DNA from: an uncultured Eubacteriales bacterium
Lineage (GTDB): Bacteria > Bacillota > Clostridia > UBA1381
DNA length: 58,998 bases
Direction of reading: 5' to 3'
Assembly: GCA_905199755.1 (NCBI GenBank)
Contig: CAJKHT010000006.1
Coordinates: 1-58,998, forward strand
Shown: positions 8,422-16,346 of the stretch, piece after piece
How the letters are laid out: every line of letters begins with the position of its first letter
Numbering within the stretch: the first letter of the stretch is position 1
The notes under the pieces: generated by a model
Told to the model about the DNA's origin: nothing
The model's database searches: none
Seen by the model: the letters and a program-made list of their open reading frames with translations, nothing else
Made by a program: the position numbers and the translations under genes

Positions 8422-9459
8422 TTATTCAGCATGTATTACTTTATTCCCCGCCGATTTGTACAGACGGTTTTTCACGGCAAGTCCGTAGCCGTCACGGTCA
8501 CAGAACTCGGCAAAAACCACCTTTACACCCAAATCATCGAATTTTCTCAGCGCCGCAAACAGATTTTTCGCATATTCCCTGTTTGTCTTTCCGGCGCTTA
8601 TTATTACCGCGTCATCGTAAGCGCTTTCATACATTGTAAGCACTCCCGTAACGGTATTCCTGTTTTCGTAAAGCAGCTCCCGTATTTTCTTTTGCACGGC
8701 ATCCTTTTCGCCCTCCACTACCGTGACATCGGCATCGGGCGCATAGTGCCTGTATTTCATTCCGGGGCATTTGGGCTGTTCGTCCGCCGCCACGGATTTC
8801 AGAACGTGTGTGTCTATAACGGTTTCAGGTACAACGCTTTTAAGCATATCATACGTCACACCGCCCGGTCTCAGAAGCACCGGTATTTCTCCCGATGCAT
8901 CGACTATTGTGGATTCAACGCCCACATCGCAGCTGCCGCCGTCGATTATGCACTCTATTCTTCCTCGCATATCGTGAATAACATGCTTTGCCTCCGTGGG
9001 GCTCGGCTTTCCCGAAAGATTTGCACTCGGCGCAGCTATCGGAACGCCTGCGGCATTTATAAGCGCACAGGCAATTTTGTTTTCGGGGAATCTCACTGCT
9101 ACCGTGTCCATTTTTGCCGTCACCTCATCGGGGATAACGCTTTTCTTTTTAAGGATTACCGTAAACGGGCCGGGCATGAAAGCATCAATCAGTTTTTTTG
9201 CCGTATCGCTTACGTCCCTCGTGTACTCAAATATCTGTTCCCTTGAACATACGTGTATAATAAGCGGATTGTCGGACGGTCTGCCCTTTGCCGCATATAT
9301 CTTTTTCACCACACCGCCGTCAAGCGCCGACGCACCCAGTCCGTACACGGTCTCGGTGGGAAATGCGGCAAGTCCGCCGTTTTTTATAATGTTTCCTGCT
9401 TTATTTATTAAAGCTTTATCTATATTTTCCGCATCAAGCGCAAATATTTCCGTATCCAT
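8422..9459 (-). CDS. tsaC: L-threonylcarbamoyladenylate synthase (Sua5 type)
   Basis: Makes threonylcarbamoyl-AMP from threonine, bicarbonate and ATP for tRNA t6A. The 345-residue product is the long Sua5/YwlC form. A YrdC domain (about 1-210) contains the nucleotide and tRNA-contact segments AAKGRPSDNPLIIH and AVRFPENKIACALI, plus APSANLSGKPSPT. A smaller C-terminal Sua5 domain follows (about 240-345). CGGAGG precedes the ATG. It acts with tsaD, 1 kb downstream on the same strand. Confidence 0.95.
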   Translation of the reverse strand: MDTEIFALDAENIDKALINKAGNIIKNGGLAAFPTETVYGLGASALDGGVVKKIYAAKGRPSDNPLIIHVCSREQIFEYTRDVSDTAKKLIDAFMPGPFTVILKKKSVIPDEVTAKMDTVAVRFPENKIACALINAAGVPIAAPSANLSGKPSPTEAKHVIHDMRGRIECIIDGGSCDVGVESTIVDASGEIPVLLRPGGVTYDMLKSVVPETVIDTHVLKSVAADEQPKCPGMKYRHYAPDADVTVVEGEKDAVQKKIRELLYENRNTVTGVLTMYESAYDDAVIISAGKTNREYAKNLFAALRKFDDLGVKVVFAEFCDRDGYGLAVKNRLYKSAGNKVIHAE

Positions 9460-9474
9460 TTGTACCTCCGAAAA

Positions 9475-10908
9475 TCAGACGTTGTATTCTTCGAGCATGC
9501 TCTGCTTTATTCTCCACAGCTTGTCCGATAAATCAACGTAATATTTATGGGGATTTTCAAATCGCTTTACCTCGTCCCACAGGCTGTCCGTTTCACGGGC
9601 GCAGCGTTCACGCAGAGCTTCTATGCCGGGGAAATCGTATATACATTCTCCGCGGCGGAATATCTGCTTTAAAAGCGGCTTAACATAAAATCCGCTCACC
9701 GTTTTGCGCTTCCATGTATGCTCGGGATCAAACAAAACATACGGCTTGCCGCTGTCAAATTCCTCATCATGCAGCGTCACCACGTCCGCCATTGCCTTGT
9801 CCGTTTCTTTTGAATACAGTCTGTAAACCTGCTTGAAGCACGGTGTTGTTATTTTTGCCACATTCTCGCTTATCTTTATTTTCGGAATTATCACTCCGTC
9901 CTCGTTTTCGACTGCGGCGAGCTTGTACACACCGCCGAACACAGGCTCGGATTTCGAGGTAATCAGTCTTTCGCCCACGCCGAACGAATCTATCCTTGCG
10001 CCCTGCAAAAGCATATCGCGTATTATATATTCGTCAAGCGAATTTGACGCTACTATTCCGCAGTCGGGATAGCCTGCGTCATCAAGCATTTTTCTGCATT
10101 TTTTTGACAGATACGTTATATCTCCCGAGTCTATTCTTATGCCCTTGGGACGTTTTCCCATAGGCTTTAAAACCTCGTCAAATACTTTTATTGCATTCGG
10201 AACACCCGAATTTAACACATTGTATGTGTCAACGAGCAGCGTACAGCCGTCGGGATAGGTTTCGGCATATGCCTTAAATGCCTCATACTCGCTGTCAAAC
10301 ATCTGCACCCATGAATGTGCCATTGTTCCCAGTGCCGGAACCTTGTACATTTCATCGGTTATTGTGCATGCCGTACCGCTGCACCCTGCAATGTATGCCG
10401 CTCTTGCGCCGTCCGCGGCTGCCGTTCCGCCCTGCGCGCGGCGCGAGCCGAACTCCATAACCGCTCTGCCGTCAGCCGCGCGGACAATCCTATTTGCCTT
10501 TGTTGCTATAAGGCTCTGATGATTTATCGTCAGCAGTATCATTGTTTCGACAAACTGCGCCTGCACAACGGGGCCTCGCACCGTCAGTATCGGTTCTCCG
10601 GGGAATACGGGTGTACCCTCGGGTATTGCCCATACGTCACATTCAAATTTAAAATTTCTTAAATATTCGAGAAATTTTTCGTCAAATATATTCTTTGTAC
10701 GCAGATATTCTATATCATCATCCGTAAATTCCAGATTTTCAAGATATTTAACAACCTGCTCAACGCCTGCCATTATGGCAAAGCCGCCGCCGTCGGGGAT
10801 TTTTCTGAAGAACATATCAAAATAAGCCGTTTTATTGCCTATGCCCTTTACGAAAAACCCGTTTGTCATTGTAAATTCGTAAAAATCGGTCAGCATTGTC
10901 AGATTCAT
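9475..10908 (-). CDS. pncB: Nicotinate phosphoribosyltransferase
   Basis: NAD salvage enzyme joining nicotinate and PRPP to nicotinate mononucleotide. The 477-residue product begins NLTMLTDFYEFTMTNGFF, the family signature. It has EFGSRRAQGGTAAADGARAA near 150-170, and the phosphate-binding loop region GIRIDSGDITYLSKKCRKM and ASNSLDEYII further on. The length matches the long Gram-positive PncB form. AAGGAGG precedes the ATG. No niacin repressor site or riboswitch is evident in the short gap before it. Confidence 0.96.
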   Translation of the reverse strand: MNLTMLTDFYEFTMTNGFFVKGIGNKTAYFDMFFRKIPDGGGFAIMAGVEQVVKYLENLEFTDDDIEYLRTKNIFDEKFLEYLRNFKFECDVWAIPEGTPVFPGEPILTVRGPVVQAQFVETMILLTINHQSLIATKANRIVRAADGRAVMEFGSRRAQGGTAAADGARAAYIAGCSGTACTITDEMYKVPALGTMAHSWVQMFDSEYEAFKAYAETYPDGCTLLVDTYNVLNSGVPNAIKVFDEVLKPMGKRPKGIRIDSGDITYLSKKCRKMLDDAGYPDCGIVASNSLDEYIIRDMLLQGARIDSFGVGERLITSKSEPVFGGVYKLAAVENEDGVIIPKIKISENVAKITTPCFKQVYRLYSKETDKAMADVVTLHDEEFDSGKPYVLFDPEHTWKRKTVSGFYVKPLLKQIFRRGECIYDFPGIEALRERCARETDSLWDEVKRFENPHKYYVDLSDKLWRIKQSMLEEYNV

Positions 10909-10929
10909 GCCGTAAAGCCTCCTTGGGTA

Positions 10930-13011
10930 TTATCTGCCCGTATCGTATTTTATGACAGCGCGCACTCCCTTTTTGTTCACCACATTTGTGTGGAGTATGA
11001 AGCCGTCATTCTTCATATATCTTTCCATATTGTCATTGCTTGCATACGGGCAAAGCACCCAGTATGAGCCTTTTATATTAATATCGTCAAGCATATCGAG
11101 TGTGGGGATAAACACCTTATCCTCCACGTAGTAGTGATAAGCCGTCTTTGCCAGGTCATTGACCTGACTTCGCGTATAATTCCAGTAATGCGCATGGTCG
11201 CCCGCAACCGACAAATCACGGTGACTGTACGGAAGAATTATCTCGTTTGTGACCGGCTTTATGCGGTTTAATTCGTCCTCCGTAAATTCAGATATGAAAT
11301 CGGTGTTAAGCCAATCCCGAAGCTCCGAGCTTTCCCACATGTTGCCGCTGCCGTCAAAGCGCATATCGGCGATATTGTCCTTTGTGACAAGTATCATGCT
11401 GTCATCATTGTATCTCGATACAACCTCCCACTTGAGCGGCTTGCCGTTATATGTGCCGAATGTCACGGTTTTCTTCGGAGCGGTCATGTAAAACGCACTC
11501 GTCATTACGGTCAGTGCGCATAATGACAGTATCACATTTCTGCGTTTCATACCGAACATTCCGATGAGCAGAACCGAAAACAGCACATCAATGCAGTTCG
11601 TGAACAGAAACATATGCTTTGCCAGGTCTGCCTCGCCGTTGCCAAGGATAGGCAGCATGAGATTAATCCACAACCCCAGTATGAGAACATTTGCCGCACA
11701 CAGCATGTAAAGCCGCTGCGGAGCCTCTTTCTTGCGGTGATATATGAGAAAAATATCCACAAGAATTATATATATACTGAGAAGTATAAACACAATATAT
11801 ATTATAGCCGGGCGATACAGGAATTTCAGTGCAACGCGTACATTGCTCCATATACTCCAGCGTCCCGTTGTTTCCATAAGCTCCGTTGACGAGTTGCCCA
11901 CATTTGGCGGTCTGACATATGCGGAGCTTTCAATCGACATATTAAGCTTGCCTGTAAAGCGCTTCGGATGTCTTAAATAGAAAAACAGTATGTCAAGCTT
12001 TGACACCTTATCGTAAAAATCGTTTTTAAACTCCTCCGAGTTAATATCGACGGGATATTCGTCCGCCTCCATGTACGCATGAGTATTCATAAGGCATGCG
12101 TATTTCGGATCCACACCAAGCTCTTTCAAATCCTTTTCGGGTGTGTCGCTTTCCTTTACTATTCCGAAAAATACCGACTGATACGTTGTATCGTTCTGCA
12201 TCCAGTCGGGAATGGAAATATAAAGATTTATCATAAATCCTATCGAAACCGCCGCCGATATAAGAACCATAACCTTAAATTTTCTGTCTTTTCTTAAAAT
12301 CATGATAACAACCGCCAAAAGGCTCACGATAATGGAATACGGTACATTTGCAAGCTTTGCCCCTGCAAAAAAGTACAGTGCGATATAAAAGCACACCGCT
12401 TTCGGTATGCTCGGGCGCTTGTATATCATAAGTCCCACGGAAATGAGCATCATAAGCGACACATACTGTAACGGCTCGCCGTAGAACGAATTGAAATACA
12501 AAATGTACCCGGCATCGCAGAATATCACAAGGAATATGCCCAAAACCGCCGCTCTTACCGCAAAAGGTCTGTCCTGAAAGAACGTAAATATTCCCCATGC
12601 CGCCGCCGAGAGCATGAAAATATACAAAAGCGCAAGCCATTTTATATTATATGCCGTCTCGTCACGCGAGCAGCGTATATTATCTGCCAGATTAAGCAGC
12701 TTTGAAAGCTTTATTATCTGAAAATGCGGCGAGGTATATATTTCGTTTTCCTCGTCAATCTGATATACGGACTTTGCCTTTTCCCAAAAGGTATCGCCCT
12801 CCACCGACATCTTATAATCCTGCTTGAATAAGTAATAATAATCGGAATCGTCGGCATACTCCAGATTATTAACCAAAAGAACACGCCGGAAATCACCGTT
12901 ATCGCTCAATCCGACATTTTCCCCCGCATACAGCACGATAAGGCATAATATAAACACCGCTGCCGCGCCGATAAACGGAAATATTCTGTTTTTCCAGCTG
13001 ACGGAACTCAA
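10930..13011 (-). CDS. Large polytopic membrane protein with C-terminal DUF6273-like domain (WsfD-like glycosyltransferase candidate)
   Basis: A 693-residue protein that starts at a TTG behind GGGAGGAAG. Residues ~1-500 contain about ten hydrophobic segments. The early extracytoplasmic loop VGLSDNGDFRRVLL resembles the acidic loop of GT-C-type polyprenyl-linked sugar transferases, in particular the WsfD glycan hexose transferase family. Residues ~510-690 form a soluble domain with VTFGTYNGKPLKWEVVSR, SSELRDWLNTDFISEF and a closing SYWVLCPYASND. This is the pattern of the DUF6273 extracellular domain common in Clostridia. It lies between pncB and the yabR block and is probably single. Transferase function is inference from topology and the loop; the DUF6273 role is unknown. 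Confidence 0.65.
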   Translation of the reverse strand: MSSVSWKNRIFPFIGAAAVFILCLIVLYAGENVGLSDNGDFRRVLLVNNLEYADDSDYYYLFKQDYKMSVEGDTFWEKAKSVYQIDEENEIYTSPHFQIIKLSKLLNLADNIRCSRDETAYNIKWLALLYIFMLSAAAWGIFTFFQDRPFAVRAAVLGIFLVIFCDAGYILYFNSFYGEPLQYVSLMMLISVGLMIYKRPSIPKAVCFYIALYFFAGAKLANVPYSIIVSLLAVVIMILRKDRKFKVMVLISAAVSIGFMINLYISIPDWMQNDTTYQSVFFGIVKESDTPEKDLKELGVDPKYACLMNTHAYMEADEYPVDINSEEFKNDFYDKVSKLDILFFYLRHPKRFTGKLNMSIESSAYVRPPNVGNSSTELMETTGRWSIWSNVRVALKFLYRPAIIYIVFILLSIYIILVDIFLIYHRKKEAPQRLYMLCAANVLILGLWINLMLPILGNGEADLAKHMFLFTNCIDVLFSVLLIGMFGMKRRNVILSLCALTVMTSAFYMTAPKKTVTFGTYNGKPLKWEVVSRYNDDSMILVTKDNIADMRFDGSGNMWESSELRDWLNTDFISEFTEDELNRIKPVTNEIILPYSHRDLSVAGDHAHYWNYTRSQVNDLAKTAYHYYVEDKVFIPTLDMLDDINIKGSYWVLCPYASNDNMERYMKNDGFILHTNVVNKKGVRAVIKYDTGR

Positions 13012-13047
13012 TAATTCTTCCTCCCGGTTATTACCTGTTTTATCAAA

Positions 13048-13073
13048 ATGGGCGGAAATTACTTTCCGCCCAT
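13048..13073 (-). terminator. Terminator downstream of the yabP-yabR block
   Basis: An 11-base-pair perfect stem (ATGGGCGGAAA pairing with TTTCCGCCCAT, 4-base loop) lies between yabR and the membrane-protein gene. On the minus strand it is followed by TTTGATAAAAC, so the U tract is short and some read-through is possible. Confidence 0.65.
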
Positions 13074-13101
13074 CTGTATCTTCTCTGCAAAATGCCGCTA
13101 T

Positions 13102-13578
13102 TTAAAACGAAAATCCGCCCTTGCGGCTGTAGCCGCCCGAACGCTTTGAATCGGCATTTTTCTTTAATGCCTGGATTTTTTCATCGCTGTCCTGCTTAAA
13201 TTTCGACAGCTTATCCTCAAACGAAAGCTCGGTATCCTGCTTTGTGAACCACGAAACGTCGGCAGGGCGCACAGGTCTGTTGTCAGCAGGCACTTTATCC
13301 CTCATACGCGGCTGTCTCGGCTTTTCCGATGCCTTTTTAATCGACAGATTTATTTTGCCGTTTTCATCTATTTTTATTACCTTTACCTTTACGCTGTCGC
13401 CTTTTTTTATATGGGTGTTAATATCCTTTACATATTCGTTTGATACTTCCGATATATGTACCAGTCCCGACCGGTTGTTGCCTATATCAACGAACGCGCC
13501 GAACGGCATAACGCTTACAACCCTACCGTCTAAAATATTGCCTACTTCCACCATATTATTATTATTTTCCCCCTGCAA
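13102..13578 (-). CDS. yabR: S1 RNA-binding domain protein (YabR / general stress protein 13 type)
   Basis: A 158-residue RNA-binding protein with one S1 domain (about residues 10-78) containing VVSVMPFGAFVDIGNNRSGL and HISEVSNEYVKD. A basic, disordered C-terminal half ends in a Gly/Arg/Lys-rich tail (KRSGGYSRKGGFSF). The start is a TTG directly following the divIC stop codon and behind CGGAGGATC; an ATG eight codons later has a poorer ribosome site. In B. subtilis the homologue yabR likewise follows divIC. The exact function of the family is unsettled; a ribosome-associated role is inferred. Confidence 0.85.
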   Translation of the reverse strand: MQGENNNNMVEVGNILDGRVVSVMPFGAFVDIGNNRSGLVHISEVSNEYVKDINTHIKKGDSVKVKVIKIDENGKINLSIKKASEKPRQPRMRDKVPADNRPVRPADVSWFTKQDTELSFEDKLSKFKQDSDEKIQALKKNADSKRSGGYSRKGGFSF

Positions 13579-13899
13579 TTACCGATCCTCCGATACATCT
13601 ATAAATATTTTTGCGTTGTTCTTTACCAGTCCGAGTTTTTCCGAAGCTATTTTTTCTATGTACTCATCGGTGTCAACCTTACTTTTAAGGTCATCAATTT
13701 CCTGCTGCCGTGTACGCTCGTATTCGATTTTGTCATTAATTTCCGCAATCTTCTGTTTGTTTCCGTATATCTGCGGCAGCTGCATAACTCCCTTGAAAAC
13801 CATAGCTCCCGCAATCAGAACCACTGCCCAGAATTTTATACCGTTGCGTTTTTTCTTATAAAATTCACGCAGCTTTTTTTCAAGCCTGTTCATTCTCAC
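13579..13899 (-). CDS. divIC: Septum formation initiator, FtsB/DivIC family
   Basis: A small bitopic division protein that works with FtsL and DivIB at the septum. The 106-residue product has a basic cytoplasmic N terminus, one membrane segment (about 22-40), and an extracytoplasmic coiled coil (about 42-75, rich in heptad I/E/K/R). The conserved YIEKIASEKLGLVKNNA follows. Start and stop are tightly packed: 4-base overlap with yabQ and zero gap to yabR. Synteny with B. subtilis yabQ-divIC-yabR supports the divIC name. Confidence 0.88.
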   Translation of the reverse strand: MRMNRLEKKLREFYKKKRNGIKFWAVVLIAGAMVFKGVMQLPQIYGNKQKIAEINDKIEYERTRQQEIDDLKSKVDTDEYIEKIASEKLGLVKNNAKIFIDVSEDR

Positions 13900-14330
13900 T
13901 CTGACCTTCCCGTTGTTTTTTTGCCCCTTATAAAATTCCTCAGCTTCTCATATAAGGGTACTAATAGAATTTTATACAAAAAAGTCGCCGGTGTCAAGAG
14001 TATTTGAGAAATTAAATGAAGAAATTTAAAAATATTTTTAAAAATCACCTTAAATATTCCAAAAAACGGTTTTTCAAGCGTCAAAATGTACAAAACCGCG
14101 CCGATAACGAACCCTGCGCCCTCAAAAAAGCGCAGCTTCCCGCTGTTGAATATCCACAGACATTTTGACGTCACATAAACCGTAATAACGACAAACGCGA
14201 AATCCTCCGCCGCGGTAAGAAAAGCATTGGTTTTCATACTGCTGCGCACGGCGCGGAACATATCGAAAAGCATAACCGCACCGCCGCCGCATGCGGTCAT
14301 CGCGGCGAGTGCATATATTTCCGTATTCAT
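13896..14330 (-). CDS. yabQ: Spore cortex biosynthesis protein YabQ
   Basis: A 144-residue membrane protein of the YabQ family, needed in B. subtilis for spore cortex formation and localised to the forespore outer membrane. It shows an N-terminal membrane segment with MTACGGGAVMLFDMFRAVR, then hydrophobic segments around residues 40-60 and 70-90. A C-terminal amphipathic/basic region has LLTPATFLYKILLVPLYEKL, typical of the family. It starts 1 base after the yabP stop and overlaps divIC by 4 bases. Mother-cell sigma-E control is known for the family and was not identified here. Confidence 0.88.
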   Translation of the reverse strand: MNTEIYALAAMTACGGGAVMLFDMFRAVRSSMKTNAFLTAAEDFAFVVITVYVTSKCLWIFNSGKLRFFEGAGFVIGAVLYILTLEKPFFGIFKVIFKNIFKFLHLISQILLTPATFLYKILLVPLYEKLRNFIRGKKTTGRSE

Positions 14331-14331
14331 G

Positions 14332-14610
14332 TCACCTGAACAGTCCGGTGAAAATTCCCTCTTTATCTCTTTTGTTCACATATTCGAGAGACTGTATCTC
14401 ACCGGTAATGTCAAGCTCGCCCGAATCCGTGTTAAGCTTGTTCACGTTAAGTCCTCTGCCTTTTATTATGAGCCTGCCCATGTTTGTTTTCAAATCCACT
14501 CTGTCATCGTCAAAGCTTACAACATCGGTTACTCCGCTCACCGCCGTTTTTGAACGGTTTGTTATTGTTATACCGTGCTCGCGCACTTCAGCTTTTTTTA
14601 ATTCGTTCAT
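14332..14610 (-). CDS. yabP: Sporulation protein YabP
   Basis: A 92-residue YabP/YqfC family protein. It contains the family core REHGITITNRSKTAVSGVTD and LIIKGRGLNVNKLNTDSGEL, a beta-rich fold. In B. subtilis yabP is in the sigma-E regulon and precedes yabQ, as here. With yabQ it is the strongest evidence in the window that the organism makes spores. The 62-base gap before it holds an AT-rich inverted repeat (CGCATATAT), but I could not fix a sigma-E promoter. Confidence 0.9.
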   Translation of the reverse strand: MNELKKAEVREHGITITNRSKTAVSGVTDVVSFDDDRVDLKTNMGRLIIKGRGLNVNKLNTDSGELDITGEIQSLEYVNKRDKEGIFTGLFR

Positions 14611-14672
14611 AATAAACTCCCATTCCGCATATATTTTTTTGTTTACTAAATATATATGCGAAAAAAAGAGTT

Positions 14673-14915
14673 CTATTCCAATACGCGGTAAAGCGATGAT
14701 GCATCGTTTTTAAGTACATGCTCGGCAATTCCCGCAACCTGTACCTTTATTATTCTCTCGCCCATTTTTATTTCGAGAATATCGTTTTCCTTTACATCAT
14801 ATGATGCCTTAACAACTCTGCCGTTTACCGTTATTCTGCCCTGGTCGCATGCTTCGTTTGCCATGGCGCGGCGCTTTATAAGGCGCGTAACCTTTAAATA
14901 CTTATCAATTCTCAT
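14673..14915 (-). CDS. rqcP: S4-domain RNA-binding protein RqcP (YabO)
   Basis: An 80-residue S4-domain protein of the RqcP/Hsp15-like family. In B. subtilis RqcP acts with RqcH in C-terminal alanine tailing during ribosome-associated quality control. The sequence begins MRIDKYLKVTRLIKRRAMAN and has the S4 loop DQGRITVNGRVVKASYDVKE, ending with VLKNDASSLYRVLE. The position between HU and yabP is the same as yabO in B. subtilis. rqcH itself is not in the window. Confidence 0.9.
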   Translation of the reverse strand: MRIDKYLKVTRLIKRRAMANEACDQGRITVNGRVVKASYDVKENDILEIKMGERIIKVQVAGIAEHVLKNDASSLYRVLE

Positions 14916-14942
14916 ACCGTAAACTCCTCATACAATTAAAAT

Positions 14943-14970
14943 GCCGCACAACGCAAAAAACGTGTGCGGC
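14943..14970 (-). terminator. Terminator downstream of the HU gene
   Basis: Inverted repeat GCCGCACA / TGTGCGGC with a 12-base loop lies between the HU gene and rqcP. On the minus strand it is followed by ATTTTAATTG, consistent with partial termination after the highly expressed HU gene. Confidence 0.6.
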
Positions 14971-14997
14971 ACTTACATTTTAATGCAAATAAAACAA

Positions 14998-15273
14998 TTA
15001 CTTATTTACAACGTCCTTCAAAGCCTTGCCTGCCTTAAATGCGGGAATCTTTGAAGCAGCAATGTTTATAACTTCACCCGTACGCGGATTCTTACCTGTT
15101 CTTGCTTCTCTGCTTCTTACTTCAAATGTTCCGAAGCCAACCAGCTGAACCTTGTCTCCCTCGCACAAAGCTTCCGTTACTGCCGCTGTTAAAGCGTTAA
15201 CAGCCTTTTCTGCGTCTTTCTTTGATATTTCTGCTTTCTGAGCAACTGCTGCGATTAAATCTGTCTTGTTCAT
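14998..15273 (-). CDS. hup: HU family DNA-binding protein
   Basis: A 91-residue histone-like protein that binds and bends DNA as a dimer. It starts MNKTDLIAAVAQKAEISKKD and carries the DNA-binding arm with VGFGTFEVRSREARTGKNPR and the intercalating Pro region TGEVINIAASKIPAFKAGKA. The ribosome site TTAGGAGG is near-perfect. It has its own promoter and a leader of about 145 bases. It sits between mazG and rqcP as in B. subtilis. Confidence 0.97.
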   Translation of the reverse strand: MNKTDLIAAVAQKAEISKKDAEKAVNALTAAVTEALCEGDKVQLVGFGTFEVRSREARTGKNPRTGEVINIAASKIPAFKAGKALKDVVNK

Positions 15274-15424
15274 TTTTCTTTCCTCCTAAGATAAATGTAA
15301 AAGCCTTCGTCAGCCGAAAACCTTTTCATAAAATATTATTATCGAAACGTTCAGACGTTCCGCTAATTTCGGAAAAATTCCCGGCTGCGGTAAATACAGC
15401 CAAAAATCCCCTTTTCAACTCATT

Positions 15425-15453
15425 ATTCTAATACAAAACCTTAAATATGTCAA
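15425..15453 (-). promoter_or_regulatory. Sigma-A promoter of HU
   Basis: Minus-strand TTGACA (15448-15453), a 17-base spacer, and TAGAAT (15425-15430). Transcription would start near 15418 and give a leader of about 145 bases containing a small hairpin (CGGAACG / CGTTTCG, about 15335-15360). Confidence 0.8.
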
Positions 15454-15500
15454 GCATTTATTTGTATTTTTGCCGTTTTATACCGAAATTAACCCGTTTT

Positions 15501-16283
15501 TTACGCATTTTGCTTAATTTTATTCCACAAAACGTCCATTTCTTCAAGGCTCATGCTGCCCAAATCGAGCTTTTGCCTTACCGCTTCCTCCTCCATTTTC
15601 TTAAATCGGTTTATAAATTTCTCCGATGCCTTTGTGAGTGCCAGCTCGGGAGTAAGCTTTAAAAATCTTCCGAGATTTACCGCGGCAAACAGAAAATCGC
15701 CGTATTCCTCCTCGATTCTTTCGGCGCTGTTTTCCGTTTCGGCATCCTTAAGCTCTTCAAGCTCCTCATACACCTTTTTGTATACATCGGAAATATTATC
15801 CCAGTCAAAGCCGACGCCCTTTGCTTTTTTCTGCACCTTTTCGGCACGCATAAGCGCCGGATAGTAATGCGGGACATCATTTAACATATCTGTGTAGGTT
15901 TTGAGTCCTTTTTCCTTTTTCTTGTTCTTTTCCCAGCTTGTCAGAGCTTCATCCTCGTTTCCTGCCTTATCCTCGCCGAAAACGTGCGTATGGCGCGTCA
16001 CAAGCTTATTGCATATCTCGTTTACAACGTCATTGAAATCAAACGCGCCACGCTCCTTGGCTATCTGTGCGTGGAACACCACCTGCAAAAGCACATCGCC
16101 GAGCTCGTTCGCAAATGCGCCGTCATCGCCGCTTGAAAGCGCGTCTATCGCCTCGTAGCTTTCCTCTATCATGCTTTTCTTTATGCTTTCATGAGTCTGC
16201 ACCTTATCCCACGGACAGCCGTTGGGACTGCGCAGAATTTCCATTATCTTCAGTAAATCGTCAATTGTATATTTTTTATCCAT
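15501..16283 (-). CDS. mazG: Nucleoside triphosphate pyrophosphohydrolase MazG
   Basis: House-cleaning enzyme that hydrolyses NTPs/dNTPs to NMP and PPi. The 260-residue product contains two MazG helical domains. The first has LRSPNGCPWDKVQTHESI and the metal-binding EESYEAIDAL plus ANELGDVLLQVVFHAQIA, i.e. the EExxE and ExxD pattern. The second is at the C terminus with RIEEEYGDFLFAAVNLGRF. It corresponds to the MazG half of B. subtilis yabN, here without the N-terminal tetrapyrrole-methylase domain. It is 63 bases downstream of the yabM-like gene. Confidence 0.95.
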   Translation of the reverse strand: MDKKYTIDDLLKIMEILRSPNGCPWDKVQTHESIKKSMIEESYEAIDALSSGDDGAFANELGDVLLQVVFHAQIAKERGAFDFNDVVNEICNKLVTRHTHVFGEDKAGNEDEALTSWEKNKKKEKGLKTYTDMLNDVPHYYPALMRAEKVQKKAKGVGFDWDNISDVYKKVYEELEELKDAETENSAERIEEEYGDFLFAAVNLGRFLKLTPELALTKASEKFINRFKKMEEEAVRQKLDLGSMSLEEMDVLWNKIKQNA

Positions 16284-16346
16284 TTGTATATCCCCTCCGA
16301 CCGTATTTACAATAAATTATATCATACCGCCGCAGCTTTTACAAGC

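Noticed and set aside
8125..9246. 373-codon plus-strand open frame
   Set aside because: It lies antisense to the phosphatase and tsaC genes, has no family features, and its composition is that of a shadow frame.
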